Positions 35,454 to 45,205 are shown, counted from the first letter of the stretch. The stretch is DNA of 64,000 nt from Nisaea denitrificans DSM 18348 (GCF_000426505.1 NZ_AUFM01000011.1:1612001-1676000); one strand, 5' to 3'. The notes: a model not told the origin generated them from the sequence alone. Translations and numbers: made by a program.

Positions 35454-35872
35454 TATGCTCTCGTGCCTACGTTGATTTATCGCTATGCATCTCTATCATT
35501 GCGAACGAGTAGGATTCAAAGCTATTTGCACGTGAGATTAATTTTTTTGGGATTGTCACTGCGACCGACCTTTGTCGCCAGGCTGAGTCTCGGTTGGTAT
35601 TTCTCGATTGACGGAAATACTCCATCGATCTACTCCACTAACTGAATCGGCGCGGTCGCTAAGGTTCTGATTTCTAGGACAGGCTAGATAGGTGGGAACG
35701 CATCCAGGTCCCCCAGCCAACTCCCTGAAAATTTGCAGCAAGCGTCGATCTGGAAAGATCTCCCTTGCGCTCGTCCGGCCGCGTCTTCTGCTCCGTTTGC
35801 AGTTGCGAAGCGTCATGGATAATGCGACCTTAAAAGCGTTTTGAACTACTAGTTTTTGGAGGAATCCGGCCC
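35454..35872. other. Right island border and adjacent noncoding DNA
   Basis: 419 bases without a supported gene. The left part is upstream of the Pycsar pair and must hold its promoter; I see no strong -35/-10 pair. The 24-bp right attachment repeat is at 35702-35725. From 35726 the sequence is presumably chromosomal, leading to the small exported protein at 35873. Confidence 0.6.
35702..35725 (+). repeat. Right attachment-site repeat (attR)
   Basis: Identical over 24 bases to the tRNA-Gln 3' end at 13249-13272. Bases outside differ at once on both sides (CGC before and TGAAA after, against CGA and GAAA on the left), so the repeat is exactly 24 bp. Confidence 0.92.
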
Positions 35873-36247
35873 ATGGTTGCTATCCGGCTCATCGCTCTCG
35901 TCGTGCTTCTCGCCGGGGTAACCGCCACCGTGCCAGCTGCAGCGCAGGCATTGTTCGGCGGCCGGAATATGGCAGGGGAATTCCTGACAAATGAGGATAT
36001 CCAGATCCGAAACAAAGTCGGTGTCGAGCTCCTGAAATCAGGCAAAGAAGGCGATGTTGTGGAATGGTCGAACCCAAAGACCAAGAGCTACGGGACGATC
36101 ACGCTGCGCGATGCCTTTGACTACAACGGCATGAAGTGCCGGAGGGTCGAGCTGGAAAACACACCGAAAGGGCTTAGCAGTCACACGGTCTGGTACAAGC
36201 ATGGAGTTTGCGCTGTGCCGGGAGAGGGTTGGAAGTACCTGTACTAA
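35873..36247 (+). CDS. Small exported protein, surface-antigen-like
   Basis: 124 residues with a clear signal peptide (MVAIRLIALVVLLAGVTA... cleaved after AAAQA). The mature part (TNEDIQIRNKVGVELLKSGKEGDVVEWSNPKTKSYGTITL, CRRVELEN, then W-KHGVCAVPGEGWKYL) resembles the small periplasmic surface-antigen domain proteins of Alphaproteobacteria, where a YGTIT strand and a paired Cys are typical. GGAGG lies 10 bases before the ATG. Function unknown. First gene on the chromosome side of attR. Confidence 0.72.
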   Translation: MVAIRLIALVVLLAGVTATVPAAAQALFGGRNMAGEFLTNEDIQIRNKVGVELLKSGKEGDVVEWSNPKTKSYGTITLRDAFDYNGMKCRRVELENTPKGLSSHTVWYKHGVCAVPGEGWKYLY

Positions 36248-36325
36248 CGTACCTCTCGCAATTGTGGCTCAGCCCGCTATTCATTTTGGGTATGATTTGG
36301 ACCAGTCATTAGCTCGGAGGCTGAA

Positions 36326-36664
36326 ATGGCTTTCTGGTCGCGTTTAAATCTGTACCGATTCATCGTCATCGCTGCCGTCGTTTCGACTGTCGCCCTTGGG
36401 AGCAATGCGCTCCAGGCACGCCAAGGCGATGAAGCGCGCGTGCTTGTCGAATCGATCATCGACGATCTCGGTGTTGATCGGGCCCGTATCCGGTCCGTCG
36501 ACGTGATCGCCGATCACCAGGGCGGGCGGAGTCCGGCCTCGAGTTACTCCGGCTGGATCTCTTTCAAGGATTGCAAAGGCAATCTGGTAATCATGCTGGG
36601 CCGGACGTTAGCGGTTCAAAGCATTTACACGACAGGCGACTGTGAAGTTTCCGGCGTAGATTAA
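36326..36664 (+). CDS. Small exported hypothetical protein
   Basis: 112 residues with an N-terminal signal or anchor helix (FIVIAAVVSTVALGSNALQA). The mature part has two cysteines (FKDCKGNL, TTGDCEVSG) that could pair in the periplasm. GGAGG sits five bases before the ATG. No recognised family. Confidence 0.65.
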   Translation: MAFWSRLNLYRFIVIAAVVSTVALGSNALQARQGDEARVLVESIIDDLGVDRARIRSVDVIADHQGGRSPASSYSGWISFKDCKGNLVIMLGRTLAVQSIYTTGDCEVSGVD

Positions 36665-36923
36665 AGATCGCCACGAATCTCTGTGCCTCCTCGATGCTCA
36701 ACTCCCAAACTAATGTCGAGAACGAAAGTAAAACCCAAATATTTTGCGACTTTATACATTCGATTAATTCATTGATTTCATCTGATTTCCAAGATGAACG
36801 CCTTGCCCCAACTCCGGATATCAGCAACCATCGGGCTGAGACTCGCGAAGAACATTGCAAGATGGAAACTCGACCACATTAACGTGTGTGCACCGGGTTT
36901 CCAGGTACAGCGGAGATCCGGAA

Positions 36924-38024
36924 ATGCGTCGGTATCGATCCTTCTGTCTATTTGGCGTGTTGGCCGGGCTCCTTCTTGTTGCGGGATGCGAGGAACAGGC
37001 AGCTCCAGTGGCGGAGACCGTGCGGCCCGTCCGCGCAATGAAGGTCAGCGACGTAGAGGCCATTGCCCGGCGCAGTTTTCCCGGAAAAGCAAAAGCGTCA
37101 AAGGAAACCGATCTGGCTTTCAAGGTCGCCGGCCCGCTGGTGGAGTTTGATCTCGAAATCGGCCAGGAGGTGGAGAAGGACCAGATCCTGGGCCGGATCG
37201 ATCCGGCGACCTATGCAACTGAGGTACAGTCCGCCACGGCAAATCTCGAGCGGGCGCAGGCGCGCTATGAGGATGCCGAGTTGGAATACAAACGCCAGAG
37301 CACGCTCTTTGAGCGCGGGCATGTCGCCAAGGCAAAACTGGACAGCGTCATCGCCAGTATGAAAAGCCTTCAGGCTGACGTGGCCGCAGCCGAAGCCGCA
37401 CTCCGCCGGTCCGAGCTGGATCTGAATTACACCTATCTCCGTGCCCCATTCAGCGGGGTTATCGTCAAGACGCACATGGAGAATTTCGAGAATGTGCGGG
37501 CCTCCCAGCCGGCCGTTCGCCTGCTCGATTCCGCAATGATCGAGTTCGTCATCGATATTCCCGAGACGCTCATTTCGCTGGTCCCCCGGGTCGAGAGCGC
37601 GATCGTCGTCTTCGACGCCTTCCCGGAGCACAAGATCGTTGCTGAGATCAAGGAAATAGGCACTGAAGCCTCGGAGACGACGCGGACCTACCCGGTCACT
37701 CTCTCGATGGCGCAGCCGGAGGGAATCCGGATCCTGCCCGGGATGGCCGGCACCGCGACCGGGAAGGTCGACGGCATCCGTCCCGCCGCCTCACCGGTCC
37801 AGGTCCCGATCTCCGCGACCTTCACCGCCGGAGAGGACCCGCAGACGATGGTCTGGGTCATCGACGAGGCCGCGATGACCGTTACGAAGAGGCCCGTCGT
37901 GACCGGAGCGCTAACAGATACCGGGATCCAGATCGTTGAGGGCCTCGCCGCCGGAGAATGGATCGCGACGGCCGGCGTGCATTATCTGCGCGACGGCCAA
38001 AAGGTCAGCATTCTCAACCAGTAA
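36924..38024 (+). CDS. RND efflux periplasmic adaptor (membrane fusion) lipoprotein
   Basis: About 366 residues. The start at 36924 (GGAG eight bases upstream) gives a lipoprotein signal with lipobox LLVAGC. The lipoyl halves are at LAFKVAGPLVEFDLEIGQEV and YTYLRAPFSGVIVKTHMENFENV, flanking a coiled-coil hairpin (about 85-150). Beta-barrel and membrane-proximal domains follow. It links the RND pump to an outer-membrane channel. It is 12 bases upstream of the RND gene; no outer-membrane TolC-type gene follows. Confidence 0.92.
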   Translation: MRRYRSFCLFGVLAGLLLVAGCEEQAAPVAETVRPVRAMKVSDVEAIARRSFPGKAKASKETDLAFKVAGPLVEFDLEIGQEVEKDQILGRIDPATYATEVQSATANLERAQARYEDAELEYKRQSTLFERGHVAKAKLDSVIASMKSLQADVAAAEAALRRSELDLNYTYLRAPFSGVIVKTHMENFENVRASQPAVRLLDSAMIEFVIDIPETLISLVPRVESAIVVFDAFPEHKIVAEIKEIGTEASETTRTYPVTLSMAQPEGIRILPGMAGTATGKVDGIRPAASPVQVPISATFTAGEDPQTMVWVIDEAAMTVTKRPVVTGALTDTGIQIVEGLAAGEWIATAGVHYLRDGQKVSILNQ

Positions 38025-38036
38025 CGGAGCGGAACG

Positions 38037-41000
38037 TTGAATCTTGCAGCCATCGCCATCGAGAAGAAAACGGTCACCTATTTCGCCGCTTTCCTGCTGC
38101 TGGTCGGCGGGATCTCCAGCTTCTTCAACCTAGGTCAACTCGAGGATCCGGATTTCACCATCAAGACGGCCGTGGTGGCGACGACCTATCCCGGCGCGAG
38201 CCCGGAAGAGGTCGAGCTTGAAGTCACGGACCGTCTGGAACTGGCGATCCAGGAACTGAAGCAGATCGATTATGTGAAATCCTTCTCGCGCGCCGGTTAT
38301 TCGCAGATCTGGGTCAATATCAAACCAAGCTTCTCCTCCGCGGAAATGCCGCAAATATGGGACGAACTCCGTCGCAAGGTCGGCGATACCGCACAGCAAC
38401 TCCCTCCGGGCGCCGGTACACCCCAGGTAATTGACGATTTCGGAGATGTCTACGGATTGCTGATGGCGGTGACAGGGGACGGCTTCAGTCACACCGAAGT
38501 CAGCGAGTATGTCGATCACATCAAGAAGGAGCTCAGTCTGGTCGAGGGTGTCGCCCGGATCGACCTCTGGGGCGTGCAGGACCGGGTCGTCTATCTCGAC
38601 GTCCGTGAGTCGCAGCTCTCGGAACTGGGGCTCAGTGACAGCAGTATCGTCCAGACCCTGAACGAGCAGAACATCGTGGTCGATGCCGGCGCGCTCGAGT
38701 TGCAGAACCGCCGTCTGCGGGTCGCCCCCAGCGGGTCGTTTGCAACACCGGAAGATATCGGCAATGTCGCAATCCGGCCCTCGACGACCGACCTGCTGCG
38801 CGCCGCGACCGGAGGCACCGCGATATCTCCGACGGAGATTGTCCGGATCGGCGATATCGGGACGATCCGGGAAGGCTATATCGATCCGCCGCGGCAACTG
38901 ATGCGATTCAACGGCATCCCGGCAATCGGCATCGCGATCGCCAACCAGCCGGGAACCAACGTCGTCACCATGGGAGAGCGGGTCGATGCCCGCCTCGCGG
39001 AGCTGGTCGCGCAGCTTCCCATCGGGATCGAATTGCAGCGGGTGCACTGGCAGTCGGACGTCATCGACGAGGCGGTGTCCGGATTCTTCGTCAGCCTGGC
39101 ACAAGCCGTCGCCATCGTACTGGTCGTGCTGACCCTTGCCATGGGCTGGCGGATGGGCGCCATCATCGGCACCGCCCTGATCATGACCATCCTGGCCACG
39201 CTGATCTTCATGAATCTGTTCGGGATCGATCTGCAGCGCATGTCCCTTGGAGCCCTGGTGATCGCGCTCGGCATGATGGTCGACAATGCCATCGTCGTCG
39301 CGGACGGCATGGCGGTGCGACTGCAGAAGGGCATGCCGCGCAAACAGGCCGCGATCGAGGCCGCCAACCAGCCCGCATGGCCGCTGCTCGGCGCGACCAT
39401 CGTCGCCGTGCTGGCGTTCTTCCCGATCGCCGCATCGGACGAGAATGCCGGTGAATACTGTGCCAGCCTGTTCTCCGTGGTCGGGATCTCCCTGATGGCG
39501 AGCTGGCTGATCTCTGTCACCGTGACGCCACTGCAATGCATAGACATGCTTCCCGCGCCCAAAGGCGACGGCTCCACCGATCCATTCGACAGCCGGTTCT
39601 ATCGCCTGTTCCGGACCTTCCTGGCACGCTCCATCCGACTGCGCTGGCTGACCCTCGGCGGAATGGCCGCGCTGTTGGTGCTATCGGTCCTCAGCTTCGG
39701 AAATGTCAGCAAGCTGTTCTTCCCTGACTCCGCCATGACCAAATTGATGGTCGATTACTGGGCCCCGGAGGGAACCCGCATTCAGGATGTTGCCCTGGAC
39801 CTTGAGCGGATCGAAGAGAAGCTGGCGACGGACGACCGGATCGAGGCCGTGACGACCTTTGCCGGCAGCGGGCCGCCGCGCTTCTATCTTCCGGTCGAAC
39901 CCGAAGCGCTCTCCTCCTCATATGGACAATTGATCGTCAATGTGCGTGACGCCAAGGAGATCAATGCGATCATCGGCGACCTGACCCCGTGGTTCGCGGA
40001 ACAGTTCCCGGATGCGCTGGTGCCGATGCGCAAGTTCGGGGTCGGTCCGGGCACCACCTGGAAGTTCGACGTCCGTTTCAGCGGGCCAGCGGAGGCCGAC
40101 CCGGCCATCTTGCGCAGCCTCGCCGACGAAGGCCTCCGGATCCTCGCCGCCTCCCCGTTGGCTGGCGAGATGCAGACCAATTGGCGCCAGAGGGTCCAGA
40201 CGGTCGTCCCACGCTACGCCCAGGTCCGCGCGGGCTGGTCCGGAATCTCCCGCGAGGACATCGCCGATGCGACAAAGCTCGCTTTCGACGGACGCACGAT
40301 CGGGCTTTATCGCGAACAGGACGAGCTCGTTCCGATCATTATGCGCAAGGTAGAGACGGAACGACAGAATGTCGGCGGGCTTGAGGTCCTTCCCATAAGG
40401 TCTCCCTCTACCACCCGGTCAGTGCCGCTGGCGCAAGTGACGGACGGTATCGCCACGGAATGGGAAGACCCGATCATCTGGCGCCGCGACAGGAAGCGGA
40501 CCATCAAGGTGCAGTCCAACCCGGTGGCAGGCGTCACCCTGCCGACCTTGCGGGCGTCCGTGGTGGAAGCTTTCGACAAGATCGAGCTGCCGCCCGGCTA
40601 CAGCATGGAATGGGGCGGCGAATACGAGAGCTCCCGCGATTCCCAAGCCTCACTGCTACCGGGTGTGGTTCCGGCGGTCGCGGCGGTCCTTTTTATTATC
40701 GTCGCTCTGTTCAACGCCTTCCGGCCACCGCTGATCATTCTCGCGACAATCCCCTTTGTCATGATCGGTATCACCGCCGGATTGCTTGGCACCGGCACGC
40801 CCTTCGGCTTTGTCGCGCTGCTCGGCGCCATGAGCCTCGCCGGCATGATGATCAAGAATGCGATCGTTCTGCTTGACGAGATCAATCTGAATCTCTCCGG
40901 CGGCATGTCGCAATATGACGCTGTCCTGGGCGCCGGTGTCTCACGGCTGAGGCCGGTGGTCCTGGCCGCGGCGACTACGGTTCTCGGGGTCGTGCCGCTG

Positions 41001-41132
41001 CTGCAGGACGTATTCTGGGTCGGCATGTCGGTTACGATAATGGCCGGTCTGACATTCGGCACCTTCCTGACCATGGTGCTGGTCCCCGTCCTCTATGCAA
41101 TCTTCTACCGGGTCCGGCAACCCGCCACCTGA
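38037..41132 (+). CDS. RND family efflux transporter permease
   Basis: 1031 residues, AcrB/MexF-type resistance-nodulation-division pump driven by protons. The TM4 proton-relay aspartates are in LGMMVDNAIVVADGM, the TM10-12 block has VALLGAMSLAGMMIKNAIVLLDEI and a LRPVVLAAATTVLG segment. Large periplasmic loops lie after TM1 and TM7. The start is a TTG at 38037 with GGAG seven bases upstream. It works with the adaptor just upstream. Substrate not predictable; there is no regulator next to it. Confidence 0.94.
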   Translation: MNLAAIAIEKKTVTYFAAFLLLVGGISSFFNLGQLEDPDFTIKTAVVATTYPGASPEEVELEVTDRLELAIQELKQIDYVKSFSRAGYSQIWVNIKPSFSSAEMPQIWDELRRKVGDTAQQLPPGAGTPQVIDDFGDVYGLLMAVTGDGFSHTEVSEYVDHIKKELSLVEGVARIDLWGVQDRVVYLDVRESQLSELGLSDSSIVQTLNEQNIVVDAGALELQNRRLRVAPSGSFATPEDIGNVAIRPSTTDLLRAATGGTAISPTEIVRIGDIGTIREGYIDPPRQLMRFNGIPAIGIAIANQPGTNVVTMGERVDARLAELVAQLPIGIELQRVHWQSDVIDEAVSGFFVSLAQAVAIVLVVLTLAMGWRMGAIIGTALIMTILATLIFMNLFGIDLQRMSLGALVIALGMMVDNAIVVADGMAVRLQKGMPRKQAAIEAANQPAWPLLGATIVAVLAFFPIAASDENAGEYCASLFSVVGISLMASWLISVTVTPLQCIDMLPAPKGDGSTDPFDSRFYRLFRTFLARSIRLRWLTLGGMAALLVLSVLSFGNVSKLFFPDSAMTKLMVDYWAPEGTRIQDVALDLERIEEKLATDDRIEAVTTFAGSGPPRFYLPVEPEALSSSYGQLIVNVRDAKEINAIIGDLTPWFAEQFPDALVPMRKFGVGPGTTWKFDVRFSGPAEADPAILRSLADEGLRILAASPLAGEMQTNWRQRVQTVVPRYAQVRAGWSGISREDIADATKLAFDGRTIGLYREQDELVPIIMRKVETERQNVGGLEVLPIRSPSTTRSVPLAQVTDGIATEWEDPIIWRRDRKRTIKVQSNPVAGVTLPTLRASVVEAFDKIELPPGYSMEWGGEYESSRDSQASLLPGVVPAVAAVLFIIVALFNAFRPPLIILATIPFVMIGITAGLLGTGTPFGFVALLGAMSLAGMMIKNAIVLLDEINLNLSGGMSQYDAVLGAGVSRLRPVVLAAATTVLGVVPLLQDVFWVGMSVTIMAGLTFGTFLTMVLVPVLYAIFYRVRQPAT

Positions 41133-41153
41133 TGCTTCGTTGCGGGAGGACCG

Positions 41154-41606
41154 ATGCTCTTTCTTGAACTGGCAGTCGCCACCGCAGCGGTCGCCGTTGC
41201 CATCCTTGTGCAACTTGCGGCCACGCTCGTCCTCGCTTACCGGGTACGACAGGTTCTTCCTGTCTGGACAAAACACCATCCGGCGCCGAAAGTTCTCGCA
41301 CGCGTCGCCCTCACAGCCTTTGCATTATTGTTCCTCGGCCACATTGTGCAGATTTGGTTATGGGCGGGGCTCTATATCGTTTTGGGCGAATTTACCGACC
41401 TTGAGACGGCGCTCTATTTCTCAACGGTCACTATTTCCACGCTCGGGTATGGCGACATCGTCCTGTCGCAGGACTGGCGCCTGCTCGGTGCGATCGAGGC
41501 GGCCAGCGGCATCCTGCTGTTCGGATGGACCACAGCGATGCTCGTCGCGGTTCTCATGCGGGCCTGGCAGGATGCACAAAGCACAGCCCCCTCATTGGAA
41601 AGCTGA
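41154..41606 (+). CDS. Two-helix potassium channel-like protein
   Basis: 150 residues with an N-terminal helix (about 3-28), then outer helix, pore loop and inner helix. The selectivity filter is TISTLGYGDIVL (residues about 93-104), giving the TxGYGD signature, followed by ASGILLFGWTTAMLVAVLM. A homotetrameric K+ channel without a regulatory domain is expected. It lies 21 bases after the RND stop on the same strand. Confidence 0.85.
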   Translation: MLFLELAVATAAVAVAILVQLAATLVLAYRVRQVLPVWTKHHPAPKVLARVALTAFALLFLGHIVQIWLWAGLYIVLGEFTDLETALYFSTVTISTLGYGDIVLSQDWRLLGAIEAASGILLFGWTTAMLVAVLMRAWQDAQSTAPSLES

Positions 41607-41771
41607 GACTGGCTGCGGGACGCGGATAACCAAACCGCGCTGACCACAAGGTTACAGCAACTCAAGATTACATTTTTATACCGCCACGACTACCAGGATT
41701 GAACCATTTAAGTACCTTTTCAGCGCCACCCGATGCTCATTAACTCTCTTTGCCGACGCAAGGAGGGGCGT

Positions 41772-41819
41772 TTGACCGATCGCAGGATCACGGATATAGA
41801 GACGGTCAACTCGTCATAA
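41772..41819 (+). CDS. Possible 15-codon leader ORF before the cytochrome operon
   Basis: AGGAGG at 41761-41766 is followed five bases later by TTG ACC GAT ... TAA. This is the only strong ribosome site in the 242-base leader of the cytochrome operon, and its small frame ends 29 bases before the first large gene. It may be a leader peptide or an accident. Confidence 0.25.
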   Translation: MTDRRITDIETVNSS

Positions 41820-41848
41820 AAAGTCGAGAGCGTGACCGGAGAGTGTCT

Positions 41849-43825
41849 ATGATCAGGAACGGCATAAAGCGCGATCTGATCGCGGCCATCGCCGCTGTTC
41901 CGATAGCGGTATGTCTAACCGCCGGACTGGCCCGATCGGAGACTACGGTCAGTCCAGCCTCGCTTCAGCAGATAGAAGAACACCTCGCCGCCGCAGACGA
42001 TCTGCTGCTTCAACCAACCTCACAATCAGGTGACTTGCTGCTTCAACCGGCGGAGGATGGTGCCGCTCCATCTGTAGCGCCTGCTATTGGCGCTCCTGCC
42101 CCGGCGGATGAACCGGAGGATACCACCGGGACCACACCGGCGGCAGCTGCCGAGCATGAGAAACTGTTCGCCGAGAACCGCTTCCCCGCGGCCACGACCT
42201 GCGCCACCTGCCATCCCAAGCAGTATGGGGAATGGTCGGCGTCACAGCATGCCTACGCCCAGCTGAGCCCGGTGTTCCTGACCATGCAGGCGGCGATCAA
42301 CAACAAGACCAGCGGCACCAACGGCGACTTCTGCATTCGCTGTCATACGCCGGTCGGCATGAACCTGGAAGAATCAGTCTACGTCTCCAACTTCGACCGG
42401 CATCCGACATCGCGCGAAGGCGTGACATGCATCGCCTGCCATCGGGTCAACCGCAATTACGGCAAGATCAGCGGCCGTCTGGCCATCGTCGAAGGTGACC
42501 TGTTCGAGCCGGTCTTCGGCCCCAAGGGCGACGATGAACTAAAGCGGGTTCTGGATCAGCCGGAGACCTATCGCGTAACGACCGACCGCGACGCGCCAGG
42601 CCGGGCCATTCACACCGAGGTCGAGCGGTTCTTTCCGTTGGTGACCTCCGGTTTTTGCGCTACCTGCCACGACGTAACCCTGGTGAACGGCTTCCGGCTG
42701 GAAGAAGCCTTTGCCGAATACCATCAGTCGCCAGCGTCCCAGGCCGGTGTGAGCTGCCAGGACTGCCATATGGGCAAGGAGCAGGGCACGGCCTCCGGCT
42801 ACGAAGAAGGACCGGCGGCAATTGTCGGCGGCGTGCCGACGCAGCCCCGCAAACTAGCCAGTCATTTCTTTGCCGGTCCCGACCACTCTATCCTCCACCC
42901 AGGCCTGTTCCCGATGAATGTTAAGGCGCAAAGCTTCAAGACCATGCGGGAATGGATGGCGTTTGACGACGCTGCCGGTTGGGGCACAGACGCATTCGAG
43001 GACACGGCGCCGCGCGACCACCCCTTCCCCGAAGCCTGGCGCTCGATCGACGACCGCTACGACGCGCGCAAGATCGTTCAGGAACAGATACAGCGGCTGG
43101 AGAAAGCGGACGAACGGCGCCTCGAAGTCCTGCGCAACGGCCTTGCACTCGATGAGATCCAGATCCAGTCCGCCGAGCCCGGCGCACTCTCCTTCTCGGT
43201 GGCGGTCCGCAATATCACCGACGGCCATTCGGTGCCGACCGGCTTCGACGCCGAGCGCCTGATGTTTCTGGAGGTCACGGTCGCCAATGCCGACGGGGCG
43301 GTGATCTACCGCTCAGGTGACCGCGATCCGAACGGTGACCTGCGCGACAGTCATTCAGCCTATGTCCATGCGGGCGAACTGCCGCTCGACGAGGACCTGT
43401 TCAATCTTCAGTCCAAGTTCCTGGTCCGCCTGCTGCGCGGCGGTGAGCGCGAACAGGTATTGCCGATCAACACCTCACAGGGCGTGCTGCCCTTCGTCCG
43501 CCCCGAGGCATTGCCGACAACGATCTACGGCCGCCCCCGGAATACCCGAAAGCACAAGCAGACCATCGATCCGCTGGGCACCCGGACTGCCAACTACACG
43601 ATACCGGCTGATGCGCTTACCGGTTCGGGACCCTATGGGATCTCCGTGCGCCTGCAGGCGCAGATGGTGCCGGTAAACCTGATCCTTGCGATCCAGGATA
43701 TCGGCTTCGATTACGGCATGAGCCCGCGTCAGGTGGCCGATGCGGTGGTCGACGGCACGCTGACAATCGCCGAGCGGCAGGCGACCGTGACCCTCGAAGC
43801 CACGAAACAGGCGGCCTCCCAATGA
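41849..43825 (+). CDS. Pentaheme c-type cytochrome with beta-rich C-terminal domain
   Basis: 658 residues, exported (signal RDLIAAIAAVPIAVCLTAGLARS). Five CXXCH haem sites: CATCH 118, CIRCH 162, CIACH 194, CATCH 270, CQDCH 303, spaced as in the cytochrome c554/multihaem family. Residues 51-67 hold two DLLLQP motifs 11 residues apart in a Pro/Ala-rich linker, and residues 380-658 are haem-free and look beta-rich (FSVAVRNITDGHSVPTGFD). The start at 41849 has GGAGAG five bases upstream. First gene of seven; the stop overlaps the barrel gene (ATGA). Likely the periplasmic or cell-surface terminal of the chain. Confidence 0.88.
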   Translation: MIRNGIKRDLIAAIAAVPIAVCLTAGLARSETTVSPASLQQIEEHLAAADDLLLQPTSQSGDLLLQPAEDGAAPSVAPAIGAPAPADEPEDTTGTTPAAAAEHEKLFAENRFPAATTCATCHPKQYGEWSASQHAYAQLSPVFLTMQAAINNKTSGTNGDFCIRCHTPVGMNLEESVYVSNFDRHPTSREGVTCIACHRVNRNYGKISGRLAIVEGDLFEPVFGPKGDDELKRVLDQPETYRVTTDRDAPGRAIHTEVERFFPLVTSGFCATCHDVTLVNGFRLEEAFAEYHQSPASQAGVSCQDCHMGKEQGTASGYEEGPAAIVGGVPTQPRKLASHFFAGPDHSILHPGLFPMNVKAQSFKTMREWMAFDDAAGWGTDAFEDTAPRDHPFPEAWRSIDDRYDARKIVQEQIQRLEKADERRLEVLRNGLALDEIQIQSAEPGALSFSVAVRNITDGHSVPTGFDAERLMFLEVTVANADGAVIYRSGDRDPNGDLRDSHSAYVHAGELPLDEDLFNLQSKFLVRLLRGGEREQVLPINTSQGVLPFVRPEALPTTIYGRPRNTRKHKQTIDPLGTRTANYTIPADALTGSGPYGISVRLQAQMVPVNLILAIQDIGFDYGMSPRQVADAVVDGTLTIAERQATVTLEATKQAASQ

Positions 43826-45201
43826 GCCGGGCACTTTCCTGGAGCCGGTTTTTGCCGGTGGCGGCCATGCTGTTTGTCGCGTCCGCCGCATCCGCAGAGG
43901 TAAAGACGCTCTCCGAAGAGCCGATCCCCTACAAGGGGAACGCCCTGCCAGAACGCACGAAGCCCCTGCTGGAGATTGGCCCCGCCCTGCTCGGCACCGG
44001 CCCGCTGGATCCCGGCTTCGAGCTGCCGACGGGCGCCGTGTGGCAACCCGCCCTCTGGGTCTTCGGCCAATACCGCACCGGCGTCGACATCTACAAGAAC
44101 GGCAATGCGCCGGAAGTTCAGGAATGGGCAAACCGGCTCGACCTGTTCGCCAACCTGCGGCTCAGCGGCACGGAGCGGGTGCTGTTCGGACTGTCGCCGT
44201 TACGCGACGAAGGCGAGTTCACCGGCTATCACCGGCGGCCCGAATCCGAGGAAGGCTTCGACAGTAATTTCAGCGGCGAGATCACCGCCCTCTTCTTCGA
44301 AGGCGAAATCGGGGAGATCTTCCCCGACGCGGATCCCTTCGATGCGGGAGGGCTCGATCTCGGTTTCACAATCGGCCGCCAGCAGCTTCTCTTTCAGGAA
44401 GGGTTGCTGATCAACGATACGGTCGACGCCGTCGCCCTGACCCGCGACACCATCACCATCCGCGACCATTCGGTCGACACCCGCCTCACCGGCTTGTTCG
44501 GTTGGGGTCACATCGACAGAGACGACAACGAGCGGGACCACGACGCGCGACTGTTCGGCCTGTTCTCCGAGACCGATTTCGACACCTCCACGGTCGCTCT
44601 GGATGCGATCTGGGTGACCGGCGGCGAAAACGACAGTGTCGAAACCGACGGACTGTTTCTCGGCGCCGGAACCACCCAGCGGATCGGCAAGGTGAATACC
44701 GCCTTCCGTGTCGCCCAGTCTTTCGCCCTCGACGAGACTTCCCCGGCGGTGGATACAGGCACCCTGTTCCTGGCTGAGCTGTCCGGCGACCCGATGGGCA
44801 ATGACGACGTGCTCTACGTCAATGCCGCCTGGGCCGTGGACCGTTTCACCTCCGCGGCGCGCGATCCGATCGCCGGAGGCCCGCTCGGCCCGGTCGGCAT
44901 CCTGTTCGCCTCCCCCGGCCTGGGTGACTACGGGACAGCGCTCAACAACCGGGCGGAGAATGTCGTCGCAGCCGCGACCGGATATCAGATGTTCTTCAAT
45001 CAGGAACGCACACAGGTTGTCGCCGAGATCGGCGCCCGCCTTGCGACCGATGCGGATCAGAACGACGCGGTGGCCGCCGGACTGCGTTTCCAGCAGGCAC
45101 TCGGCGCGCGTGTCGTCCTGCAACTCGACGGCTTCGTGTCGCGTCAGGAGAACCAGGACACCGGATACGGCGCACGCTCCGAACTTCTGGTGAGGTTCTG
45201 A
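43822..45201 (+). CDS. Outer-membrane beta-barrel protein of the cytochrome operon
   Basis: 459 residues with a signal peptide (ALSWSRFLPVAAMLFVASAASA) and many alternating amphipathic strands (WVFGQYRTGVDIY, RLDLFANLRLSGTERVLFGL, LDLGFTIGRQQLLFQEGLL), ending in ...LLVRF. The terminal phenylalanine is the outer-membrane barrel signature. No CXXCH. Beside a pentahaem cytochrome it could form a porin-cytochrome conduit, although it is smaller than MtrB (about 700 residues). The start overlaps the previous stop by four bases. Confidence 0.8.
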   Translation: MSRALSWSRFLPVAAMLFVASAASAEVKTLSEEPIPYKGNALPERTKPLLEIGPALLGTGPLDPGFELPTGAVWQPALWVFGQYRTGVDIYKNGNAPEVQEWANRLDLFANLRLSGTERVLFGLSPLRDEGEFTGYHRRPESEEGFDSNFSGEITALFFEGEIGEIFPDADPFDAGGLDLGFTIGRQQLLFQEGLLINDTVDAVALTRDTITIRDHSVDTRLTGLFGWGHIDRDDNERDHDARLFGLFSETDFDTSTVALDAIWVTGGENDSVETDGLFLGAGTTQRIGKVNTAFRVAQSFALDETSPAVDTGTLFLAELSGDPMGNDDVLYVNAAWAVDRFTSAARDPIAGGPLGPVGILFASPGLGDYGTALNNRAENVVAAATGYQMFFNQERTQVVAEIGARLATDADQNDAVAAGLRFQQALGARVVLQLDGFVSRQENQDTGYGARSELLVRF

Positions 45202-45205
45202 GCCG

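Larger units (their letters stand above)
13249..35725. mobile_element. tRNA-Gln-integrated genomic island (putative integrative and mobilizable element)
   Basis: A 22.5-kb segment bounded by identical 24-bp direct repeats; the left copy is the tRNA-Gln 3' end and the right is a free copy at 35702-35725. A tyrosine recombinase gene begins 83 bases inside the left repeat. Inside are a plasmid-type replicase, a MobC-like protein, a relaxase, several small element genes, a six-gene defence operon and a Pycsar pair. No type IV secretion genes are visible, so transfer would depend on a helper. Base composition of several segments, especially 33946-35460, is visibly more A+T-rich than the flanks. 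Limits are read directly from the repeats; the mobile status is inference. Confidence 0.9.

Noticed and set aside
38130-39536. Minus-strand open frame of about 470 codons opposite the RND pump gene
   Set aside because: Shadow of a strongly conserved RND transporter; no family signature.
41849-45201. Cytochrome plus barrel considered as a standard MtrAB/porin-cytochrome pair
   Set aside because: The cytochrome has five, not ten, haems and a large haem-free domain, and the barrel is about 250 residues shorter than MtrB; at most analogous.
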